Below are positions 30,410-39,045 of a stretch of DNA of 64,000 bases, piece after piece. The position numbers and the translations under genes were made by a program. This DNA is from a virus: positions 1 to 64,000 of the IMG/VR virus record IMGVR_UViG_3300033149_002311; one strand, given 5' to 3'. The first letter of the stretch is position 1; every line of letters starts with the position of its first letter. The notes beneath the pieces were generated by a model. That model did no database searches and had not been told where the DNA came from. It saw nothing but the letters and a program-made list of their open reading frames with translations.

Positions 30410-30829
30410 ATGGGAACTAATTATTACGTAGAAGCAGAAATTGGTGATGCATGCCCGGTGTGCAAACACCGTAAAGAAATTGAGAAAGAATTACATATTG
30501 GTAAGTCATCCAGGGGGTGGTGTTTCGCCCTGCACTCGATTCCCGAACTAGGTTTAACCAACTGGCATAATTGGCAAGTTTTTCTTAAAGATAAATCCAT
30601 TAAAAATGAATATAGAGAACAAATAACTCTCGATGAACTTTCAGATATCGTACTTAACAGAAGCCGCACTCCGTGTTGGGATCACCCACCACTTGCATAC
30701 ACTAGTTGGGAAAAATTCCATGAGTTAAATCATTCCATGGAAGGGCCGAATGGTATGATCCGTAGTGCGAGGAATGATGGCCACGGTGGTGATGAGCCTT
30801 GGGACTTATATGAGAATGAGTTTTGCTAA
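30410..30829 (+). CDS. Conserved phage protein (MGTNYY family), 139 aa
   Basis: Starts MGTNYYVEAEIGDACPVC and continues LHIGKSSRGWCFALH, a recurrent phage family of unknown function with one Cys pair near the start. I chose ATG 30410 because the family begins with this Met; a GTG two codons earlier is possible. The stop overlaps the next ATG. Confidence 0.8.
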   Translation: MGTNYYVEAEIGDACPVCKHRKEIEKELHIGKSSRGWCFALHSIPELGLTNWHNWQVFLKDKSIKNEYREQITLDELSDIVLNRSRTPCWDHPPLAYTSWEKFHELNHSMEGPNGMIRSARNDGHGGDEPWDLYENEFC

Positions 30830-31215
30830 TGAACAGACGCACCTTTTTAAAGTTGGTTGCTGGAGCTATCATTACTCCTTATGTCGTGCAAGCGAACATA
30901 CCGGAATATAAATCGGGGCCAGATGGTTATCTGAAAGTCTATATTAAAACTAGTGATGGTGAGTTTGTTTACGAAGCCCCTTATACAATGGAAATTAAAG
31001 AGAATGTAATAAAATTATTATCTATTGAAGATTTGGTTATACACCCCAAAAAAGAAATCTATGTTAGAAGCATATCGGTGTCCATCCCTGATGATTTCAA
31101 GCCATACACTCATAGGAAAAAATTATTACTATGGGACGGATTTACACCAGTATCGGCAGATAGTAGTCTAACTATAGAGTGGGAAACTAATGGTATCATG
31201 GAGATCGCAATATAG
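30829..31215 (+). CDS. Tat-signal protein, 128 aa
   Basis: Begins MNRRTFLKLVAGAIITPYVVQA: a twin-arginine motif (RRTFLK), hydrophobic core and AxA-like cleavage region (VQA, about residue 22). The mature part of about 106 residues is beta-rich and resembles sulfur-oxidation or thiosulfate-binding type beta-sandwich proteins in shape only. This predicts export of a folded protein to the periplasm by the host Tat system, unusual for phage genes. Function unknown. Confidence 0.7.
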   Translation: MNRRTFLKLVAGAIITPYVVQANIPEYKSGPDGYLKVYIKTSDGEFVYEAPYTMEIKENVIKLLSIEDLVIHPKKEIYVRSISVSIPDDFKPYTHRKKLLLWDGFTPVSADSSLTIEWETNGIMEIAI

Positions 31216-31424
31216 TGGCTAGTAAAGTCATAGATAAGATGGATGCTAATTTGGCAGAATTGATGTCTTGGGTCCCAGATGAATTACATCAAGCATTAAA
31301 GCAGGCATACGTGCTGGGGGCAAGAGAAGTTTATAAAAGCACAATAAATATGCAGACCCTTTATGAAGAGTATGATAATATGCTGAAAGGTAAATATCTG
31401 TGGGATAAGAAAGATTCGACGTAG
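31215..31424 (+). CDS. Helical protein, 69 aa
   Basis: GTG start overlapping the upstream stop. Contains DELHQALKQAYVLGAREVY. Not recognised. Confidence 0.62.
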   Translation: MASKVIDKMDANLAELMSWVPDELHQALKQAYVLGAREVYKSTINMQTLYEEYDNMLKGKYLWDKKDST

Positions 31425-31429
31425 AGTGG

Positions 31430-31458
31430 TTGTATAGTACATATGACTGTGATATACT
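31430..31458 (+). promoter_or_regulatory. Sigma70-like promoter
   Basis: TTGTAT, 17 nt spacer, TATACT with extended TGTGA; AGAGGAGAG precedes the ATG at 31481. Confidence 0.82.
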
Positions 31459-31480
31459 ATATATAGAGGAGAGATTAATC

Positions 31481-31642
31481 ATGAAGAAAGAAGCAACGCA
31501 TTTTCGAAAAGGTAAGACGATCCGTGGTCCTGAAGGTGATAAAACGTACCGATACCACAATGAAGCTAAACGTGCATCACGCGCCATCCAAAAGAGTGGT
31601 GGGATTTTACGTAATGTAGAGAAGTTCCCTAATGTCGGTTAA
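31481..31642 (+). CDS. Small basic protein, 53 aa
   Basis: Lys/Arg-rich (about one third), with KAGKTIRG-like N-terminus and AKRASRAIQK helix; probably nucleic-acid binding by charge. First gene of its operon. Not recognised. Confidence 0.65.
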   Translation: MKKEATHFRKGKTIRGPEGDKTYRYHNEAKRASRAIQKSGGILRNVEKFPNVG

Positions 31643-31886
31643 TATTATAAAATCGAATGGTGATCATGAAGCCAAAAAGTTTATCAACGTACCGACACTA
31701 CAGGAATTACAGGAATTAATCGGGGGTTATATTAAAATAATTTGTTTAGGTGGCAATAGACAAATGATTGTTGATGAAGATGGTTTACTTAAGGGTAAAC
31801 TAGCCAATCAGGAAGCATCTGCACTAGCAAAGCGTTTAATTGTCGGGGATATAGTTATTCTCGAGGGAAGTCATAGAATATTATGA
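31632..31886 (+). CDS. DUF3846-like small protein, 84 aa
   Basis: The pattern LQELQELIGGYIKIICLGGNR, then DEDGLLKGKLANQEAS, resembles the DUF3846/plasmid-phage family. Function unknown. Overlaps both neighbours. Confidence 0.62.
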   Translation: MSVNIIKSNGDHEAKKFINVPTLQELQELIGGYIKIICLGGNRQMIVDEDGLLKGKLANQEASALAKRLIVGDIVILEGSHRIL

Positions 31887-32146
31887 ATCAGATGCAATTA
31901 CGAAGAGAGCGAGATGTAGTATTCATTGCATTAGAGAAAAAATCCCGGAATGGTGTAACCGTTAAAGATTTAATGGAAAGTAACTCTGAATTATTCAATA
32001 ACACCACCAACACCAGAGATTACATTAGAAATTTACGTAACAGGTGTGACTCGGTACAAGTAAGGATTCATCACAGTATAACGCATTATCATATAGCACC
32101 GAATTTATATGATATGTTTCATTTTAAACGGGAGAAAAGAGTATGA
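31883..32146 (+). CDS. Winged-helix-like small protein, 87 aa
   Basis: Helix pattern RDVVFIALEKKSRNGVTVKDLM followed by TRDYIRNLRNRCDSVQVR looks like a winged helix with a possible DNA-recognition helix. This may be a small regulator. The stop overlaps the next ATG. Confidence 0.55.
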   Translation: MNQMQLRRERDVVFIALEKKSRNGVTVKDLMESNSELFNNTTNTRDYIRNLRNRCDSVQVRIHHSITHYHIAPNLYDMFHFKREKRV

Positions 32147-32628
32147 ATTTGCACGATTTGGTATCAACACCACGTGGTAAAGGTAGAATAATAGCTTTAA
32201 GTGTCGATAAACGGGCTATCAGGGTCCGACATCCGGGTGCACGTGGTTATCGCGAATACCCAATGTCGGATGTAAGTGTGGTGCATAAAGCCAAGAAAAA
32301 AGACAAGTCTTGGAAGTTTAAGGTAATGAACAGTAGTGCCATTGATTGGGATTTGGTTATCGAAGACTTAAATCGTGACAATCCGATACAGTTGATCACA
32401 ATGAATGAACAGCGGTACGTGGCTGTGCACCATACTCTATTTATGAAAGCCGATGATATCGATATGACGTTGCCTGCAGGTTTGACATCCATTGAATTGA
32501 AGGGTGCTACTATTTTTATTACTCCCGGCCATTTCTCGGCATGGGTGGACTGGGCTAGAAAAGTGAAGTCTGCTAAATGGGTGAATCGCAACCCATGTAC
32601 TGTTGAAATTTCAATGCCAAGTATCTAA
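32143..32628 (+). CDS. Hypothetical protein, 161 aa
   Basis: The N-terminal 50 residues look like a small beta-barrel (LVSTPRGKGRIIAL ... RVRHPGARGYREYP). The rest is alpha/beta. Not recognised. Confidence 0.7.
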   Translation: MNLHDLVSTPRGKGRIIALSVDKRAIRVRHPGARGYREYPMSDVSVVHKAKKKDKSWKFKVMNSSAIDWDLVIEDLNRDNPIQLITMNEQRYVAVHHTLFMKADDIDMTLPAGLTSIELKGATIFITPGHFSAWVDWARKVKSAKWVNRNPCTVEISMPSI

Positions 32629-33218
32629 TGGAGATCGATAATTTCTTAAGTTTTATTGACAGGGGTGAAATCCCACCAAAACCACCGGGGTGCACCATGA
32701 TGGGGCGACAAGGGTTGGATATCGGTTTTGATGGTCGATCTGAATGCATAAAGCGTGGGATGTGGGCTATTGTTGAAAGACAGTGGGTGAGGAAGTTAGC
32801 CGAATGGATCGATGGCCGTAATTGTCTTGAAGTAATGGCTGGGGCCGGTTGGTTAGCAAAAGCCTTAGATGATGAAGGGGTGGGTATAATTGCTACTGAT
32901 GATTATTCGTGGGATGGGAATCAACATCCTGTGAATATGACTAGGGTGCACCCAGTACAGTGCACCCCGGCCATCGACGTGGTGGCATCCCCCGAGCCCG
33001 ACGTGCTCATCATCTCATGGCCCCCCTATGGCAGTAGCGATATTATCGACATATGCTCCCGATGGGGTCCTGATCGCCCGATAGTATATATCGGGGAAGA
33101 GGGCGGGTGTAATGCGCCCGAGGAATTTTTTGATAATTTTGAGATAACGGGTCCGGACATTCATCTACCGCAATGGTACGGTCTGCATGATCAAATTATG
33201 ATAGGGCATTATAAATGA
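32628..33218 (+). CDS. SAM-dependent methyltransferase-like protein, 196 aa
   Basis: A Rossmann SAM-binding motif LEVMAGAGWLAKAL (about residues 66-79), an acidic IIATDD at the next strand, and IISWPPYG (about 127-134), which sits where the catalytic NPPY/DPPY motif is found in amino-methyltransferases. Length fits a minimal phage methyltransferase, but the target (DNA base, RNA or small molecule) is not evident. The DNA around 32960-33110 is more GC-rich than neighbours. Confidence 0.7.
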   Translation: MEIDNFLSFIDRGEIPPKPPGCTMMGRQGLDIGFDGRSECIKRGMWAIVERQWVRKLAEWIDGRNCLEVMAGAGWLAKALDDEGVGIIATDDYSWDGNQHPVNMTRVHPVQCTPAIDVVASPEPDVLIISWPPYGSSDIIDICSRWGPDRPIVYIGEEGGCNAPEEFFDNFEITGPDIHLPQWYGLHDQIMIGHYK

Positions 33219-33373
33219 ATGATCAGGAATTTGACCGTATTATTGCTAAGGTTGATGAAAGTCTTAACGAAGAAAATCAAGCTAGATTCAGGGCCATGGA
33301 CCGAGAAGTGCAAAAAATAGTAGTGTGGGATATGTTAGACCATAAAATTATTGATTTTAATGTGGGGCATTGA
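33215..33373 (+). CDS. Small acidic helical protein, 52 aa
   Basis: ATGA overlap with the methyltransferase and 1 nt gap to the GHKL gene. Helical; not recognised. Confidence 0.6.
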   Translation: MNDQEFDRIIAKVDESLNEENQARFRAMDREVQKIVVWDMLDHKIIDFNVGH

Positions 33374-33374
33374 A

Positions 33375-34439
33375 ATGTTAAGTAAATCATATGAATTATC
33401 GCTGTCAAAGAACTACGTCAATCATTGGGGTATGGTGGAGGGTGTGCGTGAATTGTTGCAGAATGCCATTGATAGTGACTCACCGTTTGAGTGGGAACTT
33501 GATGATGGTAAGTTGTTATTACACTCCCGATTCAGTAAGTTAGAGCCAAGAACGTTATTACTCGGTTCATCATCTAAAACGGATGACCCTGATTCTATCG
33601 GTAATTTCGGTGAGGGTTATAAGATCGCTATGTTAGTATTAACCCGGTTGGGTTATGATATGAAGATATATAATGGTCGAAACACTTGGGTACCAGAATT
33701 CCGCTTTAATCGCAAGTATGAGTCTGATATGTTATATGTGGTTTCATCATCCGCCAGTGTTATTAATGAAGGCGTAACGTTTGAAGTATCGGGTCTGTCC
33801 GATTTTGATATAGACCAGATAAAAGATATGTGCCTACATCTGCAAGACGACATCGGTGAGATTAAACAGACCAATTATGGTAGGATTTTAATCAATAAAC
33901 CGGGGCGTTTATATGTTGGTGGTTTGTTCATCTGTAACACTGAATTAAAATATGGATATGACATCGATCCGAAGCATATCACACTGGAACGAGATCGCCA
34001 AACAGTTAGCAACTGGGATTTACAAAAACTTACCACTAAGATGTGGTTTGAAACCAGTGATATGGACTTAGTAGTAAGCCTGATTGAGGCCAATTTAGAT
34101 GATGTAGGTTATGCTGATTGGGGCACACCTGAAGTAATAAAGGATGCCTGTTATAGGCATTTTAGAGCCAAGTGTCCCGAGGAAGTTATAGCTAAGGATC
34201 AGGCAGAACTTGAAGCCTTAGTGGAAAGAGGTATGAAGGTATATGTATCCAGTGGTTATTATGGGAATATAGTTAAGAGTACCTCTGCATATCGGGCCGA
34301 TGTTAAGGGTTATAAGTTAAACATCAGCATCAATCAGGAAATGGAAGAATGGTTTAAAAAGAATAGACGATATATGCGGCGACATGCTATAGTGGCTTTT
34401 AAGAAATTATTGCTGGAGTCTAAGAAATGGAAACGATAG
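33375..34439 (+). CDS. GHKL-type ATPase, 354 aa
   Basis: The Bergerat ATP-binding fold is visible: N box VRELLQNAIDS (about residues 22-32) and the G box GNFGEGYKIAML (about 75-86), with an SKTDD segment between. No histidine-kinase dimerisation domain, MutL C-terminus or receiver is attached. It belongs with stand-alone phage GHKL ATPases, whose roles are little known. It is flanked by a methyltransferase and a SNF2 helicase. ATG 33375 chosen after AAAATTATTG with a 1 nt gap to the previous stop. Confidence 0.8.
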   Translation: MLSKSYELSLSKNYVNHWGMVEGVRELLQNAIDSDSPFEWELDDGKLLLHSRFSKLEPRTLLLGSSSKTDDPDSIGNFGEGYKIAMLVLTRLGYDMKIYNGRNTWVPEFRFNRKYESDMLYVVSSSASVINEGVTFEVSGLSDFDIDQIKDMCLHLQDDIGEIKQTNYGRILINKPGRLYVGGLFICNTELKYGYDIDPKHITLERDRQTVSNWDLQKLTTKMWFETSDMDLVVSLIEANLDDVGYADWGTPEVIKDACYRHFRAKCPEEVIAKDQAELEALVERGMKVYVSSGYYGNIVKSTSAYRADVKGYKLNISINQEMEEWFKKNRRYMRRHAIVAFKKLLLESKKWKR

Positions 34440-34831
34440 ATTTCAAAAAAGGCATGCCAGTTCGGCATATACCACCGCACGTTAATGGAGATGAAAATCA
34501 TTCAGATTGTGAGAATGGCATAGTTTCCTCGATAAATGATAAGTGGGTATTTGTAAAGTATGATAATTTGTGTTGTAATATGGTAACGGGGGATGAACCA
34601 TACACTGCGCAGGCTACTAGCCCTGAGAATTTGATAATAAGAAAAAAAGCAAGAATATTGAAGGATGATATTATCAGCAGATTCATGGCCGGGGAAATTG
34701 GTATTTTATTAAAGAATGATTTTGATAAATATGATTACTTTGTTCAGTTGCCACCTGTTATGTTAAATGGAGAAGAAATACATAGGTCTTATTATTTTTA
34801 TAAAGACGAGGTTGAATTAATTAATGAGTGA
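34427..34831 (+). CDS. Hypothetical protein, 134 aa
   Basis: Begins with a beta-rich segment (FKKGMPVRHIPPHVNGD ... GIVSSINDKWVFVKYD) that looks like a small SH3-type barrel. Between the ATPase and the helicase and overlapping both. Not recognised. Confidence 0.68.
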   Translation: METIDFKKGMPVRHIPPHVNGDENHSDCENGIVSSINDKWVFVKYDNLCCNMVTGDEPYTAQATSPENLIIRKKARILKDDIISRFMAGEIGILLKNDFDKYDYFVQLPPVMLNGEEIHRSYYFYKDEVELINE

Positions 34832-36506
34832 TGTAAAAATTGAGTATGATGATAAGAAAGGTAGGTTCATTATCTCAAGTCCACCGTGGGATGTAGAACG
34901 GGCGAGGTCAATACCTAATCGTCGTTGGAATAAGAAAAATCGAGTGTGGTATGCCCCTGCCCTGCGGGCAAATGCAAAGTATATTCTAGAAGTCTATAAA
35001 AGGGATGCCGATTTTTCACCCGAAGCATTGCTGGCCCTAGCAAATGCTGTGTTGCCAAAACAAATAGACAAAAAGAATGCCTTCCCATCATGGTATAATT
35101 ATAAAACTAAACCGTTTAATCATCAAAAAAAGGCAGTGGAAGCAATACACCCTGTGAATCATTCCGCGTTGTTCTGCGAACAAGGTACAGGGAAGTCAAA
35201 AATAGCTATTGATAGTTATACTGCACGGGCTATGCAAGGTAATATAAATGCAGTCTTAGTCGTTTGTCCGGTGTGTGTTCGGGATAATTGGATGAATGAA
35301 ATTGATGTACACTGTCCGATTGAGCACTCATCAATGGTGCTGGATACGAAGAAAATCAAAAAAGTCCAAGAATGGATGGTGGATGAGAAGGGATTTAAAT
35401 GGTTAATGGTAGGTGTTGAATCATTGGCGCAGGGTAGAGCATATGAATATGCGGAAAAATTTATGCTTATGCACACTGCAGGTATGCCTGTTGATGAGTC
35501 ATCGCGCATAAAGAATTTTAAGGCAACAAGGTCTGAACGGTGTGTGTCGTTAGGGTTAATGTCTAATTATCGAATGTTAATGACTGGAACTCCGATAACT
35601 CAAGGTATCCATGATTTATATATGCAGTTTGAATTTCTTGATTCACAAATTATTAGTATCGGTGATTATTATTCATTTAGAAATCGATATGTAATTATGG
35701 GTGGCTTTGAAGATCGGCAAATTGTCGGTTATCAAAACGTTGAAGAATTAATGGATTACGTTAAACCATTTACATTTTATGCTCAGAAAAAAGATGTTCT
35801 CGATTTACCAGAAAAGTTGTATACTAAACGTATAATAAAAATGTCATCCGTTCAGGCAAAAGCTTATAAAGAACTTAATGGAAAGGGCAAGGAAACAATT
35901 ATTAATGGCACATTAATTGAAATAGAGCACGTTCTAGAGAAAATGTTACGTTTGCAGCAGATCGTCGGCGGTTTTTACCCCACGGAGTTTGTTGATGTTA
36001 TTACCGGAAAGATCAAAGGTGATACTAAATCATTACCGGGTAAGAACCCCAAACTTGAAGAATTATTATTAGTAGCAGAAGAAATAGCGGGGTCAGCTGT
36101 AATTTGGGCCAGATATCGCCATGAGATAAAAATTATCGCAGACGCTCTACGGGAGAAGTATGGTGAGGATACCGTCGTTGAATACCATGGTGGGATTGAC
36201 TATGATCAGCGGGTTCAGAATGTAAAAGATTATGAATCAGGTAAGAAAAGGTGGTTTGTTGGTAATCAGAGTGCGGGTGGTATTGGTATTAATCTAGTAT
36301 ATGGTAATACTATGATTTATTATAGTAATACATTTTCACTTGAGGAACGTTTACAAAGTGAAGATAGATCACATCGCATTGGTCAAAAGAATGATGTATT
36401 ATATATCGATTTAATGATGGAAGATTCGATAGACTTCGATATAGTGGAGGCCATTAGATTGAAGTGTGATATGGCGGACTACGTTAAGAGTAAGTTAGCA
36501 TCATGA
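34824..36506 (+). CDS. SNF2-family DEAD/H-like helicase, 560 aa
   Basis: Two RecA-like domains: Walker A ALFCEQGTGKSK (about residues 114-125), a DESS motif in place of DEAH (DESSRIKN, about 223-230), TGTPIT (about 254-259) and, in the second domain, GGIGINLVYG and QSEDRSHRIGQ (about 509-520), typical of SNF2/Rad54-like translocases. An N-terminal HARP-like segment (WDVERARSIPNRRW...) precedes them, as in SMARCAL1-type proteins. Probably remodels branched DNA during phage replication or recombination. Confidence 0.92.
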   Translation: MSDVKIEYDDKKGRFIISSPPWDVERARSIPNRRWNKKNRVWYAPALRANAKYILEVYKRDADFSPEALLALANAVLPKQIDKKNAFPSWYNYKTKPFNHQKKAVEAIHPVNHSALFCEQGTGKSKIAIDSYTARAMQGNINAVLVVCPVCVRDNWMNEIDVHCPIEHSSMVLDTKKIKKVQEWMVDEKGFKWLMVGVESLAQGRAYEYAEKFMLMHTAGMPVDESSRIKNFKATRSERCVSLGLMSNYRMLMTGTPITQGIHDLYMQFEFLDSQIISIGDYYSFRNRYVIMGGFEDRQIVGYQNVEELMDYVKPFTFYAQKKDVLDLPEKLYTKRIIKMSSVQAKAYKELNGKGKETIINGTLIEIEHVLEKMLRLQQIVGGFYPTEFVDVITGKIKGDTKSLPGKNPKLEELLLVAEEIAGSAVIWARYRHEIKIIADALREKYGEDTVVEYHGGIDYDQRVQNVKDYESGKKRWFVGNQSAGGIGINLVYGNTMIYYSNTFSLEERLQSEDRSHRIGQKNDVLYIDLMMEDSIDFDIVEAIRLKCDMADYVKSKLAS

Positions 36507-36877
36507 TATGTGATTATTGCAAAAATAAGGTTAAATTAGTTAGGGGCGTCGCGGTATACCCATACCGGCCTGATTTATATAATAAAAAGTTTTATTTTTG
36601 TGAGCCATGTGATGCTTATGTTGGAACACACCCAAATGGCAAACCGTTAGGTAGGTTAGCTAACGCGGAACTGAGAAAATGGAAAAGTAAGGCGCATGCT
36701 GCGTTTGACCCCCTATGGGATAGGAAGATGATCAAGGATTCATGCTCTAAAACTAAAGCAAGAAAGGCCGGGTATAAGTGGTTAGCTAAAGAATTAGGTA
36801 TTAATTATAAGGATTGTCATATAGGTATGTTTGATATAGGTATGTGTAAAAAAGCGGTGGAGGTCTGTATTAAATAA
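36503..36877 (+). CDS. Zinc-finger protein, DUF3268 family, 124 aa
   Basis: CDYC, FCEPCDAYVGTHPNGKPLGRLANAELRKW and AHAAFDPLW match the DUF3268 zinc-finger family of phages and plasmids. The ATGA overlap suggests co-translation with the helicase. Function unknown; DNA binding is likely from the zinc ribbon. Confidence 0.85.
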   Translation: MICDYCKNKVKLVRGVAVYPYRPDLYNKKFYFCEPCDAYVGTHPNGKPLGRLANAELRKWKSKAHAAFDPLWDRKMIKDSCSKTKARKAGYKWLAKELGINYKDCHIGMFDIGMCKKAVEVCIK

Positions 36878-36882
36878 GGGGG

Positions 36883-36911
36883 TTGACAGCCCCATACCCA
36901 TATGCTATACT
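36883..36911 (+). promoter_or_regulatory. Sigma70-like promoter
   Basis: TTGACA, 17 nt spacer, TATACT with the TG four bases earlier; TAGGAGGTG precedes the ATG at 36933. Confidence 0.88.
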
Positions 36912-36932
36912 ATGGGTATAGGAGGTGATACC

Positions 36933-37106
36933 ATGAACGTAATACAACGGGTTAAGATCGAGGGGCATATTTTCAAGCAATTAAATTTCCCTATTTTCCC
37001 ACAGGGTTACGAATTACGGTGGACAGCTTGTGATAAGAAAGGTAAACCATTGCGTGATGGTAAATCTTATAAAAGTTTGGATGAGGTTGTTGAAAATGTG
37101 CATTGA
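36933..37106 (+). CDS. Small hypothetical protein, 57 aa
   Basis: Follows a near-consensus GGAGGTG site. Lys/Tyr-rich, beta. Overlaps the next ATG. Not recognised. Confidence 0.65.
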   Translation: MNVIQRVKIEGHIFKQLNFPIFPQGYELRWTACDKKGKPLRDGKSYKSLDEVVENVH

Positions 37107-37584
37107 TTGGAAGCAATTAGCACAATCTGCTGGTTATAAGTCTTTAAAAGCTACGTATATTAAAGCGGCGCAATCTGCTGGTAAGCGTAAAAATCCAATG
37201 AGAAAAAAAGATGAACTTCTTAAACATTTTAATTGGGTGATATGTCGGGTCAAGCATTATGCTTATTATACTGGTAAGTCTGCAGAAGAAATTCTCAATG
37301 ATTGGGAAGTAAAACGTACTTATTGCTGGTTAAATTACTACCAAGATTGTGCACAGCCTAAATTTCACTCAAATAGTAAAAAACAGATAGGTATTAAGGG
37401 ATTAAGAAAGCACTATAAAAAAGACAGTTGGTATAGAAATGATCCCGCAGCTAGGGCAGCGCGAGTATGTAGTGCTATCAGTGACATTCAAATGAGGCGC
37501 TCAACGAAGACTAAGTCCCGTTGGGGTAGTTTACGTAAAAAGTGCGCAGTGAAGCACCGAGAATATTTAAGTAATCATGGTTGA
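37096..37584 (+). CDS. Basic hypothetical protein, 162 aa
   Basis: High Lys/Arg content and Trp/Tyr; repeated AQSAGYKSLKA / AQSAGKRKN segments near the start look like a short internal duplication. Probably binds nucleic acid. ATG 37096 overlaps the previous stop. Not recognised. Confidence 0.65.
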   Translation: MCIDWKQLAQSAGYKSLKATYIKAAQSAGKRKNPMRKKDELLKHFNWVICRVKHYAYYTGKSAEEILNDWEVKRTYCWLNYYQDCAQPKFHSNSKKQIGIKGLRKHYKKDSWYRNDPAARAARVCSAISDIQMRRSTKTKSRWGSLRKKCAVKHREYLSNHG

Positions 37585-37610
37585 CACTGCACTCCATATC
37601 ATGGTACCAT
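37581..37610 (+). promoter_or_regulatory. Sigma70-like promoter for a structured leader RNA
   Basis: TTGACA and TACCAT with an 18 nt spacer, starting at the stop of the upstream gene. Confidence 0.65.
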
Positions 37611-37614
37611 ATAT

Positions 37615-37845
37615 ATACATCTGTAAGCCAGTTGCATGAAGGGAAAACGCGGTAAGAAGTAAGGAGTTAAGTCCTAAAACTTATTGCAAGTACCAGATTA
37701 GAAGGGGAGGTTGGGTTAAACTTAAATAACACTCAACTATCCTTCTTTGTGAAGACTCTATAAATCGTTTTTGTCAATACCTTTAGGGCTAACGTGTTTA
37801 CAGTTCAATTGGCAGGGTAGGCATTAACAATAATTAAACAAAGAG
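37615..37845 (+). ncRNA. Structured noncoding region, candidate RNA or long leader
   Basis: About 230 nt with no gene after a promoter. Contains TAAGT-CCTAAA-ACTTA (37668-37683), TTGCA...TGCAA (37632-37689) and a nested hairpin GAAGG...GTTG...GTTA-loop-TAAC...CAAC...CCTTC (37711-37745). Could be a phage small RNA or the 5' leader of the gene at 37853. No match to a riboswitch class that I recognise. Confidence 0.5.
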
Positions 37846-37852
37846 AAAAGAG

Positions 37853-38158
37853 ATGGCTAACACAACTGATTTAATGATTGCATGTTTTGATGAAGATAAT
37901 ATAATTTTAGGGATATCTAAAAAGACTGGGGTATTTTTTGAAAAAGTTTCTAATGGGGGAAAATCAGGTGGCCCGAAATCTCTTTCAATTGAGGCTTACG
38001 GGGCCTGCTACAGAAGTCTCGGTAAAGAACGGATAAATGAAGTAATTAAAGCTTTTAAAGAAGCTGATTTCCAATTTCCGGAAAATGCCGTATTAATTAT
38101 TGATGACGACAACGATGTATTTTCCGGCGTAGTACCATATTTGAATATCGACGATTGA
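37853..38158 (+). CDS. Hypothetical protein, 101 aa
   Basis: Contains GGKSGGPKSLSIEAYG, resembling a segment of the protein at 25721-26347, and an acidic end (LIIDDDNDVF). AGAGAAAAGAG precedes the ATG. Ends in the next promoter. Not recognised. Confidence 0.68.
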   Translation: MANTTDLMIACFDEDNIILGISKKTGVFFEKVSNGGKSGGPKSLSIEAYGACYRSLGKERINEVIKAFKEADFQFPENAVLIIDDDNDVFSGVVPYLNIDD

Positions 38159-38183
38159 CAGTATGATCCCTATGTGATATCAT
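38155..38183 (+). promoter_or_regulatory. Sigma70-like promoter
   Basis: TTGACA, 17 nt spacer, TATCAT with extended TGTGA; AGAGGTGA precedes the GTG at 38215. Confidence 0.85.
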
Positions 38184-38214
38184 AGAGGTCAGGTCAGAGA
38201 ATAGAGGTGATACA

Positions 38215-38529
38215 GTGTCAAAGGTTTTTATTACACAGGAAGGTAATCATAATTACACCGAGGCTCAGGAGTTTGGGGAAGTAATTTTTTTAACATCGAG
38301 CGAATTCAGCCCGATACCGACATCTCTGAAAAATAGTGATATTATTAAAGAAATTCGGAAAAACATGTCCGATTACATTCCTGGTATTGATTATATCATG
38401 CCTTCCGGTTCACCGATAGCAATTGGTGTTACATTTATGATTGCACGGGAAAAGGGAGCAACTGTTAACATTTTAAAGTGGGATAATCACTACAGACGTT
38501 ATAATAGCATTATTGTTAAAATAGACTAG
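38215..38529 (+). CDS. Conserved phage protein, 104 aa
   Basis: GTG start. Begins KVFITQEGNHNYTEAQEFGEVIFLT, a pattern shared by phage proteins that precede replication genes. Function unknown. Confidence 0.72.
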   Translation: MSKVFITQEGNHNYTEAQEFGEVIFLTSSEFSPIPTSLKNSDIIKEIRKNMSDYIPGIDYIMPSGSPIAIGVTFMIAREKGATVNILKWDNHYRRYNSIIVKID

Positions 38530-38542
38530 AGAGGAAGCAAAA

Positions 38543-38980
38543 ATGTCAGAAGAACTGGTGTACCCCGAATACAATAATCTGTCGGCTGCGAATTTAGCCC
38601 GACACATGAAAACCGTTCGAGCAGACTTAGATGATGCTGATGTAATTAAAAAGAAATTGCAGAAACGGTTTGATTTCTTACGTTTACAAGCAATCCCCAC
38701 CGCCATGGAAGATGAAGGTTTAAGTAACTTTAAACTAGATGGTATTGGTCGAATCGGTTTAACATCTGACATTTATGCTAGTATCGTTTCTGGTAAAAAA
38801 GTGGACGCCTATAAGTGGCTAAAAGATAATAAACATGGTGATCTGATTCAACCAACTGTTAATGCGTCGTCATTAAAAGCGGCTATCAAGCAGATTTTGA
38901 AGAAAGGTGAAGAGGTCTTGCCGGAGGAGTTATTCAAGATAACTCCGTTCTCCCGAGCAAGTATTACCAAAGCAAGTTAA
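38543..38980 (+). CDS. Conserved phage protein upstream of the ssDNA-binding candidate, 145 aa
   Basis: Helical N-terminal half (LSAANLARHMKTVRADLDDAD), then a small globular part with VNASSLKAAIKQILKKG and a basic PFSRASITKA end. GAGAGGAAGC precedes the ATG. The pair with the next gene is common in phages; its function is unknown. Confidence 0.75.
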   Translation: MSEELVYPEYNNLSAANLARHMKTVRADLDDADVIKKKLQKRFDFLRLQAIPTAMEDEGLSNFKLDGIGRIGLTSDIYASIVSGKKVDAYKWLKDNKHGDLIQPTVNASSLKAAIKQILKKGEEVLPEELFKITPFSRASITKAS

Positions 38981-39045
38981 CCCTATCAACCCGTTGCGTG
39001 GTGGGGCTGAAGTACGAAAATCGCAACAGAACAGAGGAAAGTTAA

